From: Exophiala sp. HKRS030
Taxonomy: Eukaryota > Ascomycota > Eurotiomycetes > Chaetothyriales > Herpotrichiellaceae
Length of the DNA: 64,000 nt
NCBI GenBank assembly: GCA_023897205.1
Contig: JAHWDD010000002.1
Location: 6,572,001 to 6,636,000 of the forward strand
Direction of reading: 5' to 3'
Every line of letters begins with the position of its first letter. Within the stretch, counting starts at the first letter, position 1. Below are positions 1-11,653 of the stretch, piece after piece. The notes under the pieces are model-generated. The model searched no databases. It worked only from the letters and a program-made list of their open reading frames with translations, and was not told where the DNA came from. A program made the position numbers and the translations under genes.

Positions 1-251
1 ATCCTAGCCTCCTCCCATTTTGGGGATACTCAGATCAAGTTCTAGCCGTCGATGTTGGAGGGAAACTCGTCCATGCAAGAAACATTGACCTAGTCTCCCA
101 AGCATATGCGGTATCACCTCAGCCAAATGGTGCTCCAATCACTGTAGATGCAGGCTTGGTTGAAGACCCCATATCTGAGGAGCCAATCATGAATCAAATG
201 GAAAGATGGGCTAGCACCTCGTCCGCCCACGGCCTTGCCCTGGTCACTTGA
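1..251 (+). CDS. 3' end of an unrecognised protein-coding gene
   Basis: One frame is open from the left edge to a TGA at 249-251 and gives about 82 residues with ordinary amino-acid composition (it contains FWGYSDQ and ends in HGLALVT). No ATG-led start lies inside the window, so if this is a gene its N-terminal part is off the left edge. A possible AATAAA poly(A) signal follows about 115 nt after the stop, which fits a real 3' end. I do not recognise the family, and a chance open frame of this length is possible. Confidence 0.4.
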   Translation, partial: PSLLPFWGYSDQVLAVDVGGKLVHARNIDLVSQAYAVSPQPNGAPITVDAGLVEDPISEEPIMNQMERWASTSSAHGLALVT

Positions 252-1037
252 ATGTGGTATGAAGGTACTTTCAACTTACTCATTGTACTTGTCTACCGTG
301 TTTATTACGTATATATGATATCTTATCAATCTTGGACGCATGTTTGTGATGACGCATGATCTTATGAATAAAGACGTGGAAAGAGAAATCGGTACAAAGG
401 CGGAGCCGAATCCTGCCCTTGCATGATCAAGGCAACATGCATGTACTTCGACCCATAACATGACGAATTAATGTGAGTTGAAGGGCGTAGCTGAACAACC
501 CCGTTGCCCGAGAGATAAATGTAGAAATTACACTGTTGGTTGCTGTTCTTAATCCGAGCCCATACGGGCTTTTGATAAGGAAATGCGACGAGGAGAAGCG
601 AAGGATGTTCCTGACCGGACCCCTGCTAAACTCCTCAGCGTTCGTCATTGGATCGTTGTTGTTAGTGCAATTCCACCAACTGCCATCATGCACCCTCACA
701 GCCTTATCACCATCGCCTGCGCTGTTGGGATTCTCCCAGCAGACGCTGGACTCGATGCAAATGTACATGTCGATATCGACGTTAATCTGTCAAGCATTCT
801 GTGAACTTGTCCCTCATCACTGCCACCACATGCTTGGAGTATCGCAGCAATTCTGCCAGCTCTCATAACTGTCCGGCGCTCCATGATTGTCGACCTGGAC
901 TCCATCGGTGCCCAAGTCGTCGACATTTGACAAGAGCAGAGGCTTTTCCTCGGTGTTGTCATCCCTGACCTGATGATTGCGTATCGCAGCCGTGCTTAGA
1001 GTCGTATCCTTGCACACCTTACAATAACAACGGATTA
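252..1037. other. intergenic; possible minus-strand small Cys-rich coding remnant
   Basis: No confident gene. An AATAAA at 367-372 may be the poly(A) signal of the left-edge gene. On the minus strand, two protein-like stretches in the same frame (about 1000-835 and 780-560) contain several Trp and Cys (for example SWQNCCD and SSVCWEN). They are separated by in-frame TGA codons around 830. This could be a small secreted protein with a short intron or a decayed gene, but no family is recognisable. The span also has to hold the promoter of the NLR gene that starts at 1038. Confidence 0.3.
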
Positions 1038-4000
1038 ATGACCTCGAACGCACCACCGAAGCCCGCCGACCGGAATGCTTTCGAAATCGCAATACTCTGC
1101 GCTCTACAACTCGAATCAAATGCAGTCGAAGCAATCTTCGATGAGTTCTGGGAAGAAGACGGGATAGAATATGACAAAGCGCCTGGGGACCTCAATTCAT
1201 ACACACTCGGTTGCATTGGAAGACATAATGTTGTATTGGCCTACCTTCCCGACATAGGCCCCCGTGAGTCGATTCGTGCTGCGGAGAACTTTCGCGCGAG
1301 CTTTCCCAACATCCGCTTAGGGTTGGTGGTTGGCATTTGTGGCGGAGTGCCACGGCCTTTGGGCCATAGCGATGAAATCTTTCTTGGCGATGTTGTCATC
1401 AGCACTGGCGTCGTACATTATGGCTCTGGGGCTCAGTACTCCAACAGAATAATACCGAAACCTGGAAGAGATGATCTCGTCGGCCGAACAAGCCATGAGA
1501 TTCGCGCGTTCTTGAGTAAGATGCAAGGCGCTCGGGCACGATCCAGACTTCAAGAGCATACCTCTCAATATATTGCGGAGATTCGTGATCGAGATGTTTT
1601 CCAAGGCTGCACCGAGCCAGCCGCCGGCGAAGACAAGCTCTACCGCGCCGACTATCGCCATAAGCATCAGGACCCATCCGCGTGTGCAATATGTGCTCGT
1701 TGTTCCAGAATGGAAGATGATGTCTGTGAAAATGCTCTCGGAGCATCCTGCGCCGAGCTGGGATGCAATGATGATCAATTAGAGCACCGGGTACGCCCAG
1801 CGCACCGCCTCAATAAGGTCCATTTTGGATTGATTGCATCTGGTAACCTAGTAATGAAATCCGGACCTCACCGAGATCGAATTGCTATCGAAGAAAAAGT
1901 CATCGGATTCGAGATGGAAGGGGCTGGTGTCTGGGACAGCCTTCCAACCGTGGTAATCAAATCCGTGTGTGATTATAGTGACAGTCACAAGAACAAGCTT
2001 TGGCAGCAGTATTGCGCTTGTGTTGCTGCTGCCGCTGCGAAGGGTTTTCTTTTCCATTGGAGAGGTACAGAGAAGTCGCCTATCCCGGGTTTGTCTCAGT
2101 CAAATCTGCGCCAAGATCCTGAAGGCTATGCGATTAACAATTCGTCGTTCAGAGCTAGAGCTCTCCAAACAAATCGAGCTCTACCTGCTGTCGACTTTTC
2201 GGTCCCTATGAGCACTCCGCAATGTAGGACGTCACGAAACACGGTCAAAGTGCCAGCATCAAGGCGTTATGGTGGTGACTGGAGCATTATCAAGACGGCT
2301 TTGCAATCGAGAAGTACAAGTTCTCTACCAGATACTATGATAGACCAAGTCACCGTCGATTATGATGATTTGGACCGGCACTCAGCAAGCGATGATGAAC
2401 ACCAGGAACTAGCTAATTTTTATCAGCAGAAAACTGACGATGCTGACTTCTTCGAAAATCGAGCACAACCCGCCAACCAGGGACTTATAGAAATACATGC
2501 AGAAACTGAGCAAGGCTGGCCATTGCCACGCCATCAACCGGGTCGCGCTCGTCCGGGGCTCAACATTTTCGTTCCCGATCATCATGATCGGTCCATCCCA
2601 CCGTTGTTTTTGGAACGCAGGAAAAAGATCGTGGAAGACATCATCTTACAGAGACTCGCTTATCGAGGTATGTTCGACCGCTACGAAGATCTGGACACTA
2701 ATTATCCGCACACTTTCGATTGGTTATTCGATACCGCTACAGCTCAGCGATACATTGGCTTTGAACAGGAGTGGGACAACCTCCAAGAGTGGCTCATCCG
2801 AGGCACAGGTTGTTACTGGATAAATGGTAAACCTGCATCTGGAAAGTCGACCCTGATGAAGTTCATAGTCCAGCATCCCAAAACACATGAGGCATTGCGC
2901 ATCTGGGCCAGTCGCGGAGAACTACACACGGCCAACTTTTTCTTCTGGCATCTCGGGTCCCACGTCCAGAGAAGCCAAGATGGGCTTCTGAGGGCATTGT
3001 TGTTCTCGGCCCTCAGTGCGATGCGAGAGCTCATTGAACAGGTCTTCAGCTCGCAATTCCAAGAGATTGTAAAGTACGAAACCCTCAAGGTGAGAAATGG
3101 AGGAACTTTGCAAGGCCTTAACGTCTTGCCTCCTGCCGAATTTGTTGGCCGAGATTTGATCAAGGCATTTTTGCAACTGTCTCGCAGTGTACCAGAGGGT
3201 CATAAGGTTTGTTTCTTTGTTGATGGAATCGACGAATACGATGGTGATCATTACGACATCTCCAGAATCTTGTTGGAGGCAAGCGAAGGATCTCGTGTGA
3301 AAATAGTGCTCTCAAGTCGACCTATTACTGCTTGTTCCCAGGTGTTCAACGACTGTCCTGGACTTCGTTTGCAAGATCTCACACGATCGGACATCGATAT
3401 CTATATCAATGGACGACTCAATGACCCGCTTCGTGACATGGGATTGGTGTATAGCCAGCAGGCCCTGAGAACCGCTAATCTCAAAGTTACAATCATCGAT
3501 CGGGCTGAAGGCGTCTTCTTGTGGGTGGTTTTGGTAGTCAACACCCTCTTACAAGGGCTCGATAGGCAAAACAGCCTTGACGATCTTGAAACCAGGCTTG
3601 ACGTTATCCCACCGGAACTTGAGGGCCTGTATCACCACATGTTCACACAATTGAATCAATTCTACAAAGTCAAAGCTTCCCGCCTCCTTCAGATCGTGCT
3701 TCACAGCCAGGAGTTGGACATGCATCTTACCCCTTTGCAGCTTTCATTTGCCGACGAAGACTTTCCAAGGGCGGTTGTACACCCAGAAAACCCGGTACCT
3801 TCTGCAGATGAAATTGATTTTCGACAACAAGAGATCAGAACACGGATTTTGAGCCGCTGTCAAGGCCTTCTAGAGGTTGGGCACTCCAATCAAATGTCGC
3901 GTCCCGTTCTGGGGCCTGGTCCATACGTCCGGTTCCTCCACAAGTCTGTGGCTGACTTCCTGCGCTGGCCCCATATTGAAACCGAGCTCAGAATTTTGAC

Positions 4001-5164
4001 CTCGGGGACCAACTTTGACGCTTCTCTCTCATTGCTGAGCTCGATGTTACATCTTATCAAGATCTTCACTCCGCAGTTCGAGCAGGATCAGCCGAGTAGA
4101 GAGCGAGCAATCTCATTGATTTTGCGACTTGCGAAGACAGCCGAGCGTGCCAAAGTTGACATAACCGATTACATCAACGAGTTTAGCAGGCTTGAGAACT
4201 TGAACAGCACCAGGCCTAGCCACTGGTTCTGGTGCTTCCCAGTACCTTTGCCATTGTTTGAACACACTGCCATGTCCAGTCAACGACGGGAACTGCTTTT
4301 GCGCGTCTGGTATGGGCTACCCAATAACACTTCTAAAATGCTAGCTCTCAGATCACCAGAATTCCTCAGAACCGAGTGTGCGGATATCCTCAGGTCTGCA
4401 ACTTCCAAATTAAGGTTGCAGTCGCTGCACACGAATAGCGATCAACAAGATATGCTAAAGATCGTGAAGATCCTGCTCCGATCGGGGCAGACCCTAATTT
4501 AGCGGTCACAGGCCCGAAGAATACAGCCTGGGAGCTTTTCCTCCTTGAGATTGTCGAGTTTGAACCCGATAATGTAAAGAGCGAAAGTATGTGGATGTTG
4601 ATGGAGCTGTACTTCGAAATCATCCTTCTCTACCTGCACTGGGGAGCTGATCCCCATTTGACGGTGGTGGGACAGGTCGAAAACGTCACACGTATGTATG
4701 CAGTTGAAGAAGGCCTGTGGTCGACGACGGAGAGATCCGTGGCAGCATGGATCGAGGATTGTCGAGCTTACTTCTGCGGCTTTGAAGGTGTGCCAGGATC
4801 AACCACCAAGGTCATCGAAACGTACGCCGAACAGGCTGTCTCTATACTGAAGACCTCGAACGTTTTACCATGGAGGAGCGCGGTTGCTCTGAACATAGCG
4901 ACCGAACCACGGGTCGATCTTCAACAAACCCTAAATCTCAGCCCTCGACCGAAATTGGAGCACAAGAGGAAGAAGAGCGTAGGGGATCTGATCCGCAAGT
5001 TGTCGAATGCCACTCTCGTTCGATCTGTGAACTTATCACCACTGTTGCTCAAGAAGCCGAAAGATTCATTCTCTGATCGTTCTCAACCCTCGACTCCTCA
5101 AACTCCGACTTTTGAAGTGCCAAAGGTCAGGCGGATTTACCTTTCTAAACGAGTAATCATATAG
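1038..5164 (+). CDS. PNP_UDP-NACHT NLR-like protein, frame broken near 4484
   Basis: This is a fungal STAND/NLR-type receptor. The N-terminal nucleoside-phosphorylase-like domain (about residues 13-345) begins NAFEIAILCAL and carries GICGGVPRP and GFEMEGAGVWD. The NACHT NTPase has Walker A GKPASGKST (about 598-606), Walker B FFVDGIDEYDG (about 726-736) and the SSRP motif (about 757). In fungi this pairing belongs to the NLR repertoire linked to heterokaryon incompatibility and immunity; the ligand is unknown. The first frame stops at 4500-4502 (1154 residues). Shifting by one base within GGGG at 4484-4487 restores GADPNLAV and continues through LHWGADPHLTV to the stop at 5162-5164, about 1375 residues. 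The repeated GADP signature resembles degenerate ankyrin-type repeats. The break is either a one-base sequencing loss or a real truncation of the sensor end. ATG 1038 is the first in frame, and the PNP homology starts 12 residues later. Confidence 0.9.
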
Positions 5165-5512
5165 TTGAAATTGCGGCATCAGATCGATTGGTTGGATGCC
5201 TCCTCACTGAGAGATGTGCATATGTTCTTCAATGCCACAATTATGGAGCCAGGCCACAGGTACAGAACTGTCAATAGAGGTCGAATATATCGTGAATACT
5301 TTTTAATCAATGCCGACTCCTTCTACAGTATCTTGATAATTTATAGACACAGTTTCACATGGTGTCGTGCACATCATCCGGAGATGCGTAAACGCCAATC
5401 CGTGACCAAGCCATGTTCAGCAATCAATCTTGTAGTCAGCCTCAATACAGGAACTCGGCTCGAAAGGCCTGGTGCCATTCATTCGACTCCATTCCCTGTC
5501 GCTACCGGCTTG
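5165..5512. other. convergent 3' intergenic spacer
   Basis: Spacer between the NLR gene (+) and the glucosyltransferase gene (-), which face each other tail to tail. Open frames here have no recognisable protein character. It probably holds both 3' UTRs. Confidence 0.6.
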
Positions 5513-8500
5513 TCACTGTTGCAGCACACTTTGCGCCATGACTAGCTCCAGCTGTTTCTTGAATTCCAATGCTTCGCTCGCATGTTGCTGAGCTTCAAAT
5601 TCACTCTCTGCTAATGCCTGGCGTAACTGCTCCTCCTCTACCTGATGATCTCCACCATTTTGTTGTGGGCGATGAAGCTCAGCCACGCTTTCCTGGATTG
5701 GCAGCCCCTGGTTGGAATCTTCTACTACGTCGGTCGGTGGCGTCTTTCGGGCCGGTGGTTGAGTGCTTTGATTATTTTCAGCCGCCGGTAGCTCTGCAAT
5801 TGACTGTGATTCACCTATGACAAGGGTGGCATTCTCGTCATCTAGTGTTGGCGTATCTGCCCTAGCGGATTGAGCAGTGTCAACGAGTTGTCCGTAGTTC
5901 GGGAGGGCGACCGTGTGCTCCGCGTTCTGTTCTTGCTGTTCTTCTTGGACATATTGCACCAGCTCGTCACGCTTTTGGTTTTTCTTCAAGTTTTTCTGTA
6001 TCCGCTGCCAACGAAGGATCACGTCTTGCTTTTCCGCATCAGAGCTCTGCAGCCACTCTTCATATCCTTGTGCGATCCTGGACGCGATAATATAATTCTG
6101 TACATTGCTACCGAATAACTTCTGCACCTCCTTGTGCACCCCTTTCATCGTATGACTGAGTATACCAGAGAAACCTGCGAATGGCTTTGTCGCAAAACCT
6201 GCGAACCCTTTACCGATACCCTTCACAAACCCACTGGCGCCTTCCTTCTGGGCTCCCCTCCAAGGTTGAGTGACCAAGCCAGTGACGCCATCATACCAGC
6301 CGAAGCCAAACTCTTTTCCTGCTGCCATGGCGCCTGATTTGAAATCGCGGACTTGTTGTTGAGGACGCACAGTGTCATCTCCCCAAAGTTTGGGGAGGTT
6401 GTGAAATCCCTTGGTCATACCCACTGATACTTCCATAGGTGTCTGCACAAACGCCTTTACGAAACGCCCGATACCTTTATTTGTGTGGACGCCAGTGTCA
6501 CGTAGCACGTCCTGGTTCTTACCAAAATTTTCGTTCCGACTGCTGCCTCGTGCTCGGCCAGGGTCTTTTGCTTGTGGCTCGATTGAGCCTCCAACGTACC
6601 TGAAATATAGCTCGATCCGATGTTGGAAGCGGTAGAGGATGAACCAGAGGTGTCGGGAGGACTGCGAGCATGGATTCTTGAACCTTGTATATTCAGACTC
6701 GTCTGATTTTGGTCCACCGAAGTTGTTGGAGCCGAACTACTCCCCCCAAGTGAGGGCTCACTTTCCCTCATAGTCGTCCGCAGTAATTCTTGGGACTGCC
6801 GCCGGGTAGATCTAGATGGAATGCGCAACATTTTCAATGTCTCCGAGGGAACTTCGACCAGCCCCATCGCCATGCCACTGAACGCCCTGTAACATGCTGC
6901 AGCGCCCCGGATACTGGATCCAAGGGGCCTTCGTCAAGGTAATATTCTTGTGATCGGAAGAGCTTCAAATCGTGAAAGTCCAAAAGAGTTGCATTCACCA
7001 ATGTACAGGCAGCAAAAGCGCTTAGCCTCACTTCGGTGCGTTTTATCCGCCACGCAGCGGGTCGAGATGGTGCAAGGATACAGCGAAGTCGATCAACCTC
7101 AAGAATCTGGTGAAACGATTGGGCCCCCGTGTCGTTGCCTTGCTCCACCGCGATTTTGCTTGCGAGCTCTCTAGCGCGTTCTAGGCTGGAGGTTTTCAGG
7201 CAGAAATTGATAGCATCAGTTAGGTTTTCCGCAGTGAGCCGTTTATGAGGAATTGGTTTAGGTCCGGCGCCTGCTCGCGCAACCATAGAGCCCCAGAAAG
7301 CATGGTCTCCAAAAAAAGGAACGACGACAGTCGGTCGACCTGCAGCAATGCCCGCCGCTGTTGTTCCTGCGCCTCCATGGTGAACGACGCATGAGACGTG
7401 CTTGAAAAGCCAGTCATGAGGTACATCACCAAGCATAAAAACATTATCAGGGATATGAAGCCTCTCTGTGCCTAGGCCTCCCCAGCCTTTAGAAAGAAGG
7501 ACTCGCTGGCCAGTCTTCCTCGCAACCTCGAAGATAAGCTCCGTCATCCCATCAGGATCGTCTAGAACAATGCTTCCGAATCCTATGTATATTGGGGGCG
7601 GCCCTGCGTCAAGAAATACCTGGAGATCGGGATGTGGAATGTACTCAGTGGCTGCATTGAGAAAGTAGAACCCGGATACAGATATGTGAGGACCCCAGTC
7701 TTTGGGTTTGGGTATTAGAGCCGCAGACCAGCAGTAGGTGTGAGGGATCTTAAGACGCTGAAGCGTTCCCGGGCCCCAAATCAGGCTCACGGGATCTAGA
7801 CCGAGACACTTGGCCCGGAATCGGTTAATGATGTCCCCTAGACCTTGCCAGGAAAGGATTTCAATCATAACATAACTGAGGTAATTAGTAATTTGAGGGT
7901 CGGCATTAGAGGATTTGATATTAGCTAGCGGATGAGGAAAAGCCTGTGTAGGAGAATAAGGCATAGTGAACATAATGTGGAGAGGAATGCCTAGCTTCTC
8001 TGCACAATGGATATGGGCAAAGCTTGGAGGGTTTGCGATGATACAGTCGGCGACAAAAGGTCGTGCGGAAGGCTCAGCATTAGGGTCGGTGTTCACAGGC
8101 TCGGAAGCGCCGTTATAGGTAGCACGAAGCTCCATTCCATCGCCAGCTTCGTAACATGATCGCCAGCAGCCTTGAATATATTCGGCAACGTCTCTCCTTC
8201 GCCGACTGATGTCTCCAGTTGTCCAAGTACGGACACCTGGTACCAGGCTAGGATTCTTGACCATAAAGGCCATCAACTGGGAGGGATCTCCGCCGATACT
8301 GAAGAATTCGAGGCCGTGCTCCTGCACGAAGTCTTGGAAGTTTGGATGAGTTGCTAGTCGTACCCGGTGGCGGTAGGTATCTTTAAGGACTTTCCCCAAG
8401 GCAACAAAGGGCTGCACGTCTCCGCGCGAGCCCACGACCTGAATCACAATGTTCAAGCGCGGAGGCGGAGGTACTCCCTCCCCGCCTCCCAAGGAAGGCG

Positions 8501-8893
8501 GGATATAAGGGGCGGGAGGCGGGCGACTCTCTTGTCCACTCTCGACTTGTTGACGTAAAGCGGGAACAAAGATTTGGGACAGCCGACGGTTGAGCTGATT
8601 AATGTGGATATTGACACGACCATCGTCGGTGACACTAGCAGTGGTGCCCAAGCCGTCTGCTTCGTTGCGGATCTCGCCATAAATGTCTCCGTAAACTGGA
8701 GGGGCATTTCGTCTTCCAAGTCCGTATCGGTATCGATTGAATCAGTCTCAAGTAGGGGAGAATCCTGTCTCATAGGTCTTTCGAGATCGGACTTGCCAGC
8801 AGCGGTAGCTGCAGCTTGTGCCTGTGGTACTAGTGGTTGCTGCACAGTAGTCCGCGAGGCAGATTTGCCCTTCTTGGAGGATTGGACGGCCAT
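5513..8893 (-). CDS. sterol 3-beta-glucosyltransferase-like protein (GT28/UGT80 type), three frame breaks
   Basis: Predicted UDP-glucose-dependent glycosyltransferase related to fungal sterol glucosyltransferases. Reading from ATG 8893: a disordered Ser/Gln-rich N-terminus; the family lead-in GEIRNEADGLG; the GT28 N-terminal fold beginning LNIVIQVVGSRGDVQPF; a UDP-sugar-binding C-terminal fold with GFGSIV and the donor motif HHGGAGTTAAG; then a long tail with VGMTKGFHNLPKLWGDDT and a Gln/Glu-rich coiled region ending in VLQQ. Three different frames are needed. The joins lie near 8660-8700, at the CCCC run 6905-6908 (restoring DPVSGAAACYRAFSG) and near 6524-6540. Each needs one extra base, and with three added the length is divisible by three (about 1127 residues). 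The last join could instead be an intron with a GTACGT donor, but that would remove the conserved-looking HTNKG. There is no PH/GRAM domain as in Atg26, so the substrate is inferred. It is divergent from the membrane-protein gene at 9896. Confidence 0.88.
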
Positions 8894-9895
8894 ATTGGGA
8901 ATCAGGGGAGATAAGCGGAGTAGGTTGAGGCGATGCAGGGTAGGTTGCGGTTCAAGGAGATTCTGTCGGAAATATGTACATACCTGATGTGCACCTTTCT
9001 AGAACCATGGCTCCATGAATAGGTTGCAGGCTAAGCGTGAGGGAGAAGCATTCGAATCAGTATGTATTTGTACCTCACAATCCAGGCAGCAATGATAATG
9101 GGTGTGTCTCAGGAGTTATAGTTCCAATTTGTAGAGTTTGGCAAGGTTGTAAGCAACCAAATACAAGGCTGACGACACCATTTATGAGGATTTGACTCCG
9201 TCTGGAAGATGTGCATTTCGTGCTGTAGATACCTATGATTACTTTCGTGGTATGAACGGATTCTTAGGATTCGAAATCGGTGACAAGGTAAAGCACATGA
9301 AGTACAGCCAAACACTTTTTCTCTTGTTCTCTTTGGGAGACACAAGGTAACGAACCAACCTTGAGGTGTATTGTTATTATCCTTGTAGGAAGATATTATG
9401 TCTGCCTAGAAAAGATGCTCCTCATTTTATTGTGGTCCGCAGAGCTTTACCCGATGCTAGACGCTATGCTTTTCCAGGCGACACACATTGGGGAAGATTC
9501 TTCCGTAATTGATTCCATGTGTAGACATGACCAGGAGCACTCCAAAATGCCTCAAGCTCCACGTGTATCGAAACCCACCAGTGAAACGCGGTCAGCTAAT
9601 ACTTGCATGGACTATCCAGCTGGCTAGATAATACTTCGAATTGCAACAACTGGGGAAGCTCCCAAAGCCTCTGCACACGGCATCCATCATGCTAAGGCTG
9701 CGTCTTGGCATGTGAACAGTCATCAGCAACTCAGCAGCCACTCATCAACAACCAGACGCGGTAAGGTCAGTAACGAGCACTCAGCACGGTCCATAATTAT
9801 ATTGCCACGGCATTGCAAAATTTAAGCACGAAAATCCTCGATATTTTTGTCCATCATGTTGGCATGTTGACAAAACGCCTTCAGCGCCCAACACT
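8894..9895. other. divergent promoter region
   Basis: About 1 kb between the glucosyltransferase gene (-) and the membrane-protein gene (+). Only short frames without protein character are present. An AT-rich stretch around 9790-9840 lies just upstream of the + strand start. Confidence 0.5.
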
Positions 9896-11390
9896 ATGGC
9901 TGTCCCGTCGCAGCGATTCAAGTCTCGGGAGCCGTTCCGCGACCACGAGAAGTTGAGGTTTCACCATGCTCAAGCTCCTTTTTCGTTCTTGAATCCAACT
10001 CGGGCTCATTTCTCGCTCTTCACCAAGTCGCGCACAGCCCCACCAGCAACAGTAGCGGCGGCAGCGGAAAGTACAAATGCGTCCAGTCAGGACAGCACAC
10101 AGACAACTCTGAGTATAGATAATAACGCCGACCAGCACCTCAAAGCATCGAGCCATGTCAGGTTCCTGTGGCGATCCCGCGACAATCGCAAGGGTCGACA
10201 TGCGCTACTTGTGCGACGTACTCCATCGAAGGCCGCAACGTCTTCATCTAGTCTTCTCCTCCCCAGACGAACATCTCATCCGAGAGAAGTACTTCGGGGC
10301 ATATGGCGGACTTTCACCTATTTTCCCGTATGGGACATCTCATGGCTGGTTGCATTCACTTTTACAATGGGCAGCATCGTGTGGGTCATCAATGGGTTCT
10401 TCAGCTGGCTTCCCACCGTCGCACCTAGCACGGAATTCGACGGTGAGATCTACTATGGTGGCGGAATCACGGCTTTCATTGGCGCGATTGGATTCTTCGA
10501 GGTTGGATCTATTCTGCTTGTGATCGAGGCTGTGAATACAGATGCAACAGGATGTTTCGGCTGGGCAGTGGAGGAGTTGTTGGATTCAGGGAAGGAGGGT
10601 ACGAATGGCTATAGTCAAGGCAAGAAAAGACCTAGATTTCGCCTTATCCCTAGAAAGGAGCATTGCCGTCATCATCACCAAAACAAACGCAATCTGGTGG
10701 GAAAGTCATCGCCTCAAAGTATTGCCCTTGCAATCGAGTCGCCAACACGGAAGACTCACCCACCACCCGGTTCGCAAACCTGGCAATGGTATCCCCAACT
10801 CTCTGCCCTGCGAACACACTATCTCCACGATCTCGGCTTCCTCGCAGGCTTCGCGCAACTCTGCGCCGCCACCGTCTTCGGTGTCTCAGGCATCACCGCC
10901 TTACCGGGTATCAGCAACCATTTGACTCCACAGTGGCGACTGAACGCCGCATACTGGATCCCTCAAGTCATTGGCGGCTCGGGATTCATCCTTTCGAGCA
11001 CTCTGTATCTCCTCGAAACCCAGCGCAAATGGTACATCCCTGCATTCAAAATCTTGGGCTGGCATATTGCTTTTTGGAATTTGATTGGGAGTATTGGGTT
11101 CACTCTGTGCGGTGCTTTGGGAATGGCGTATAAGAACAGTGGTGCAGAGTATCAAGCAGGGTTGTCAACGTTTTGGTAAGTGAATTTGAGGTGTATACTC
11201 GATCATACTGAAATGCACGAATGAGTGTTTTATTTGATACTAATGCCATTTCTCAACCAGGGGATCATGGGCTTTCTTGATCGGGAGTTACTTGCAGCTG
11301 TATGAAAGCCTTGACAAGCACCCGGTGGAGGAGGTTACTTCGACAGAGCCGTTTAATGAGAATCACTCTGATGACCATCTTTCTGGGTGA
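9896..11390 (+). CDS. predicted integral membrane protein, about six TM segments
   Basis: Two exons, 9896-11175 and 11261-11390, give about 469 residues. The intron (85 nt) has a GTAAGT donor, an ACTAAT branch-like site and a CAG acceptor. It joins TG to G to make Trp, so the reading TFWGSWAFLIGSYLQLYE runs across the junction. The N-terminal 130 residues are basic and disordered. Hydrophobic segments follow, including one around VAFTFTMGSIVWVI, one around FIGAIGFFEVGSILLVI, one at FLAGFAQLCAATVFG and two more before the intron, then the exon-2 segment. A positively charged, His-rich loop separates the second and third. The tail is acidic. I do not recognise a characterised family; a conserved fungal membrane protein of unknown function is likely. 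Confidence 0.8.
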
Positions 11391-11653
11391 TTTTGATGGT
11401 GACTGTGATTGTATGACGCCATATAGGGATTCGCCTTGGAAATTCAAAGTGTTGCTCATCATACATCTAGGTTTCTTCACTTTCACTCGAAAGAGCGTTG
11501 CTCTAACACGGTATGATGACGCTCTTGATTCAAAAATTCAAAGAAGACAGGCAGAACGGCATATTCCAGAGGAAAACTGTTAGCGCGGCATGAATGGTCT
11601 AAAAGTTCAATCATTCCGGACATATGTGATATTGAATATATTACTTGCTCATC

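Noticed and set aside
4484..4502. Programmed -1/+1 ribosomal frameshifting as an explanation for the broken genes
   Set aside because: Seven unrelated genes would all need it, no shared slippery heptamer with a downstream structure is visible, and all events have one sign. A base-call artefact explains the set better.
5165..5545. 126-codon frame directly after the NLR stop
   Set aside because: It begins right after the in-frame stop of the NLR tail and overlaps the end of the glucosyltransferase gene. No protein-like composition.
10155..11133. Long alternative frames inside the membrane-protein gene at 9896
   Set aside because: They are shadow frames. Only the annotated frame has transmembrane segments and a phase-correct intron.
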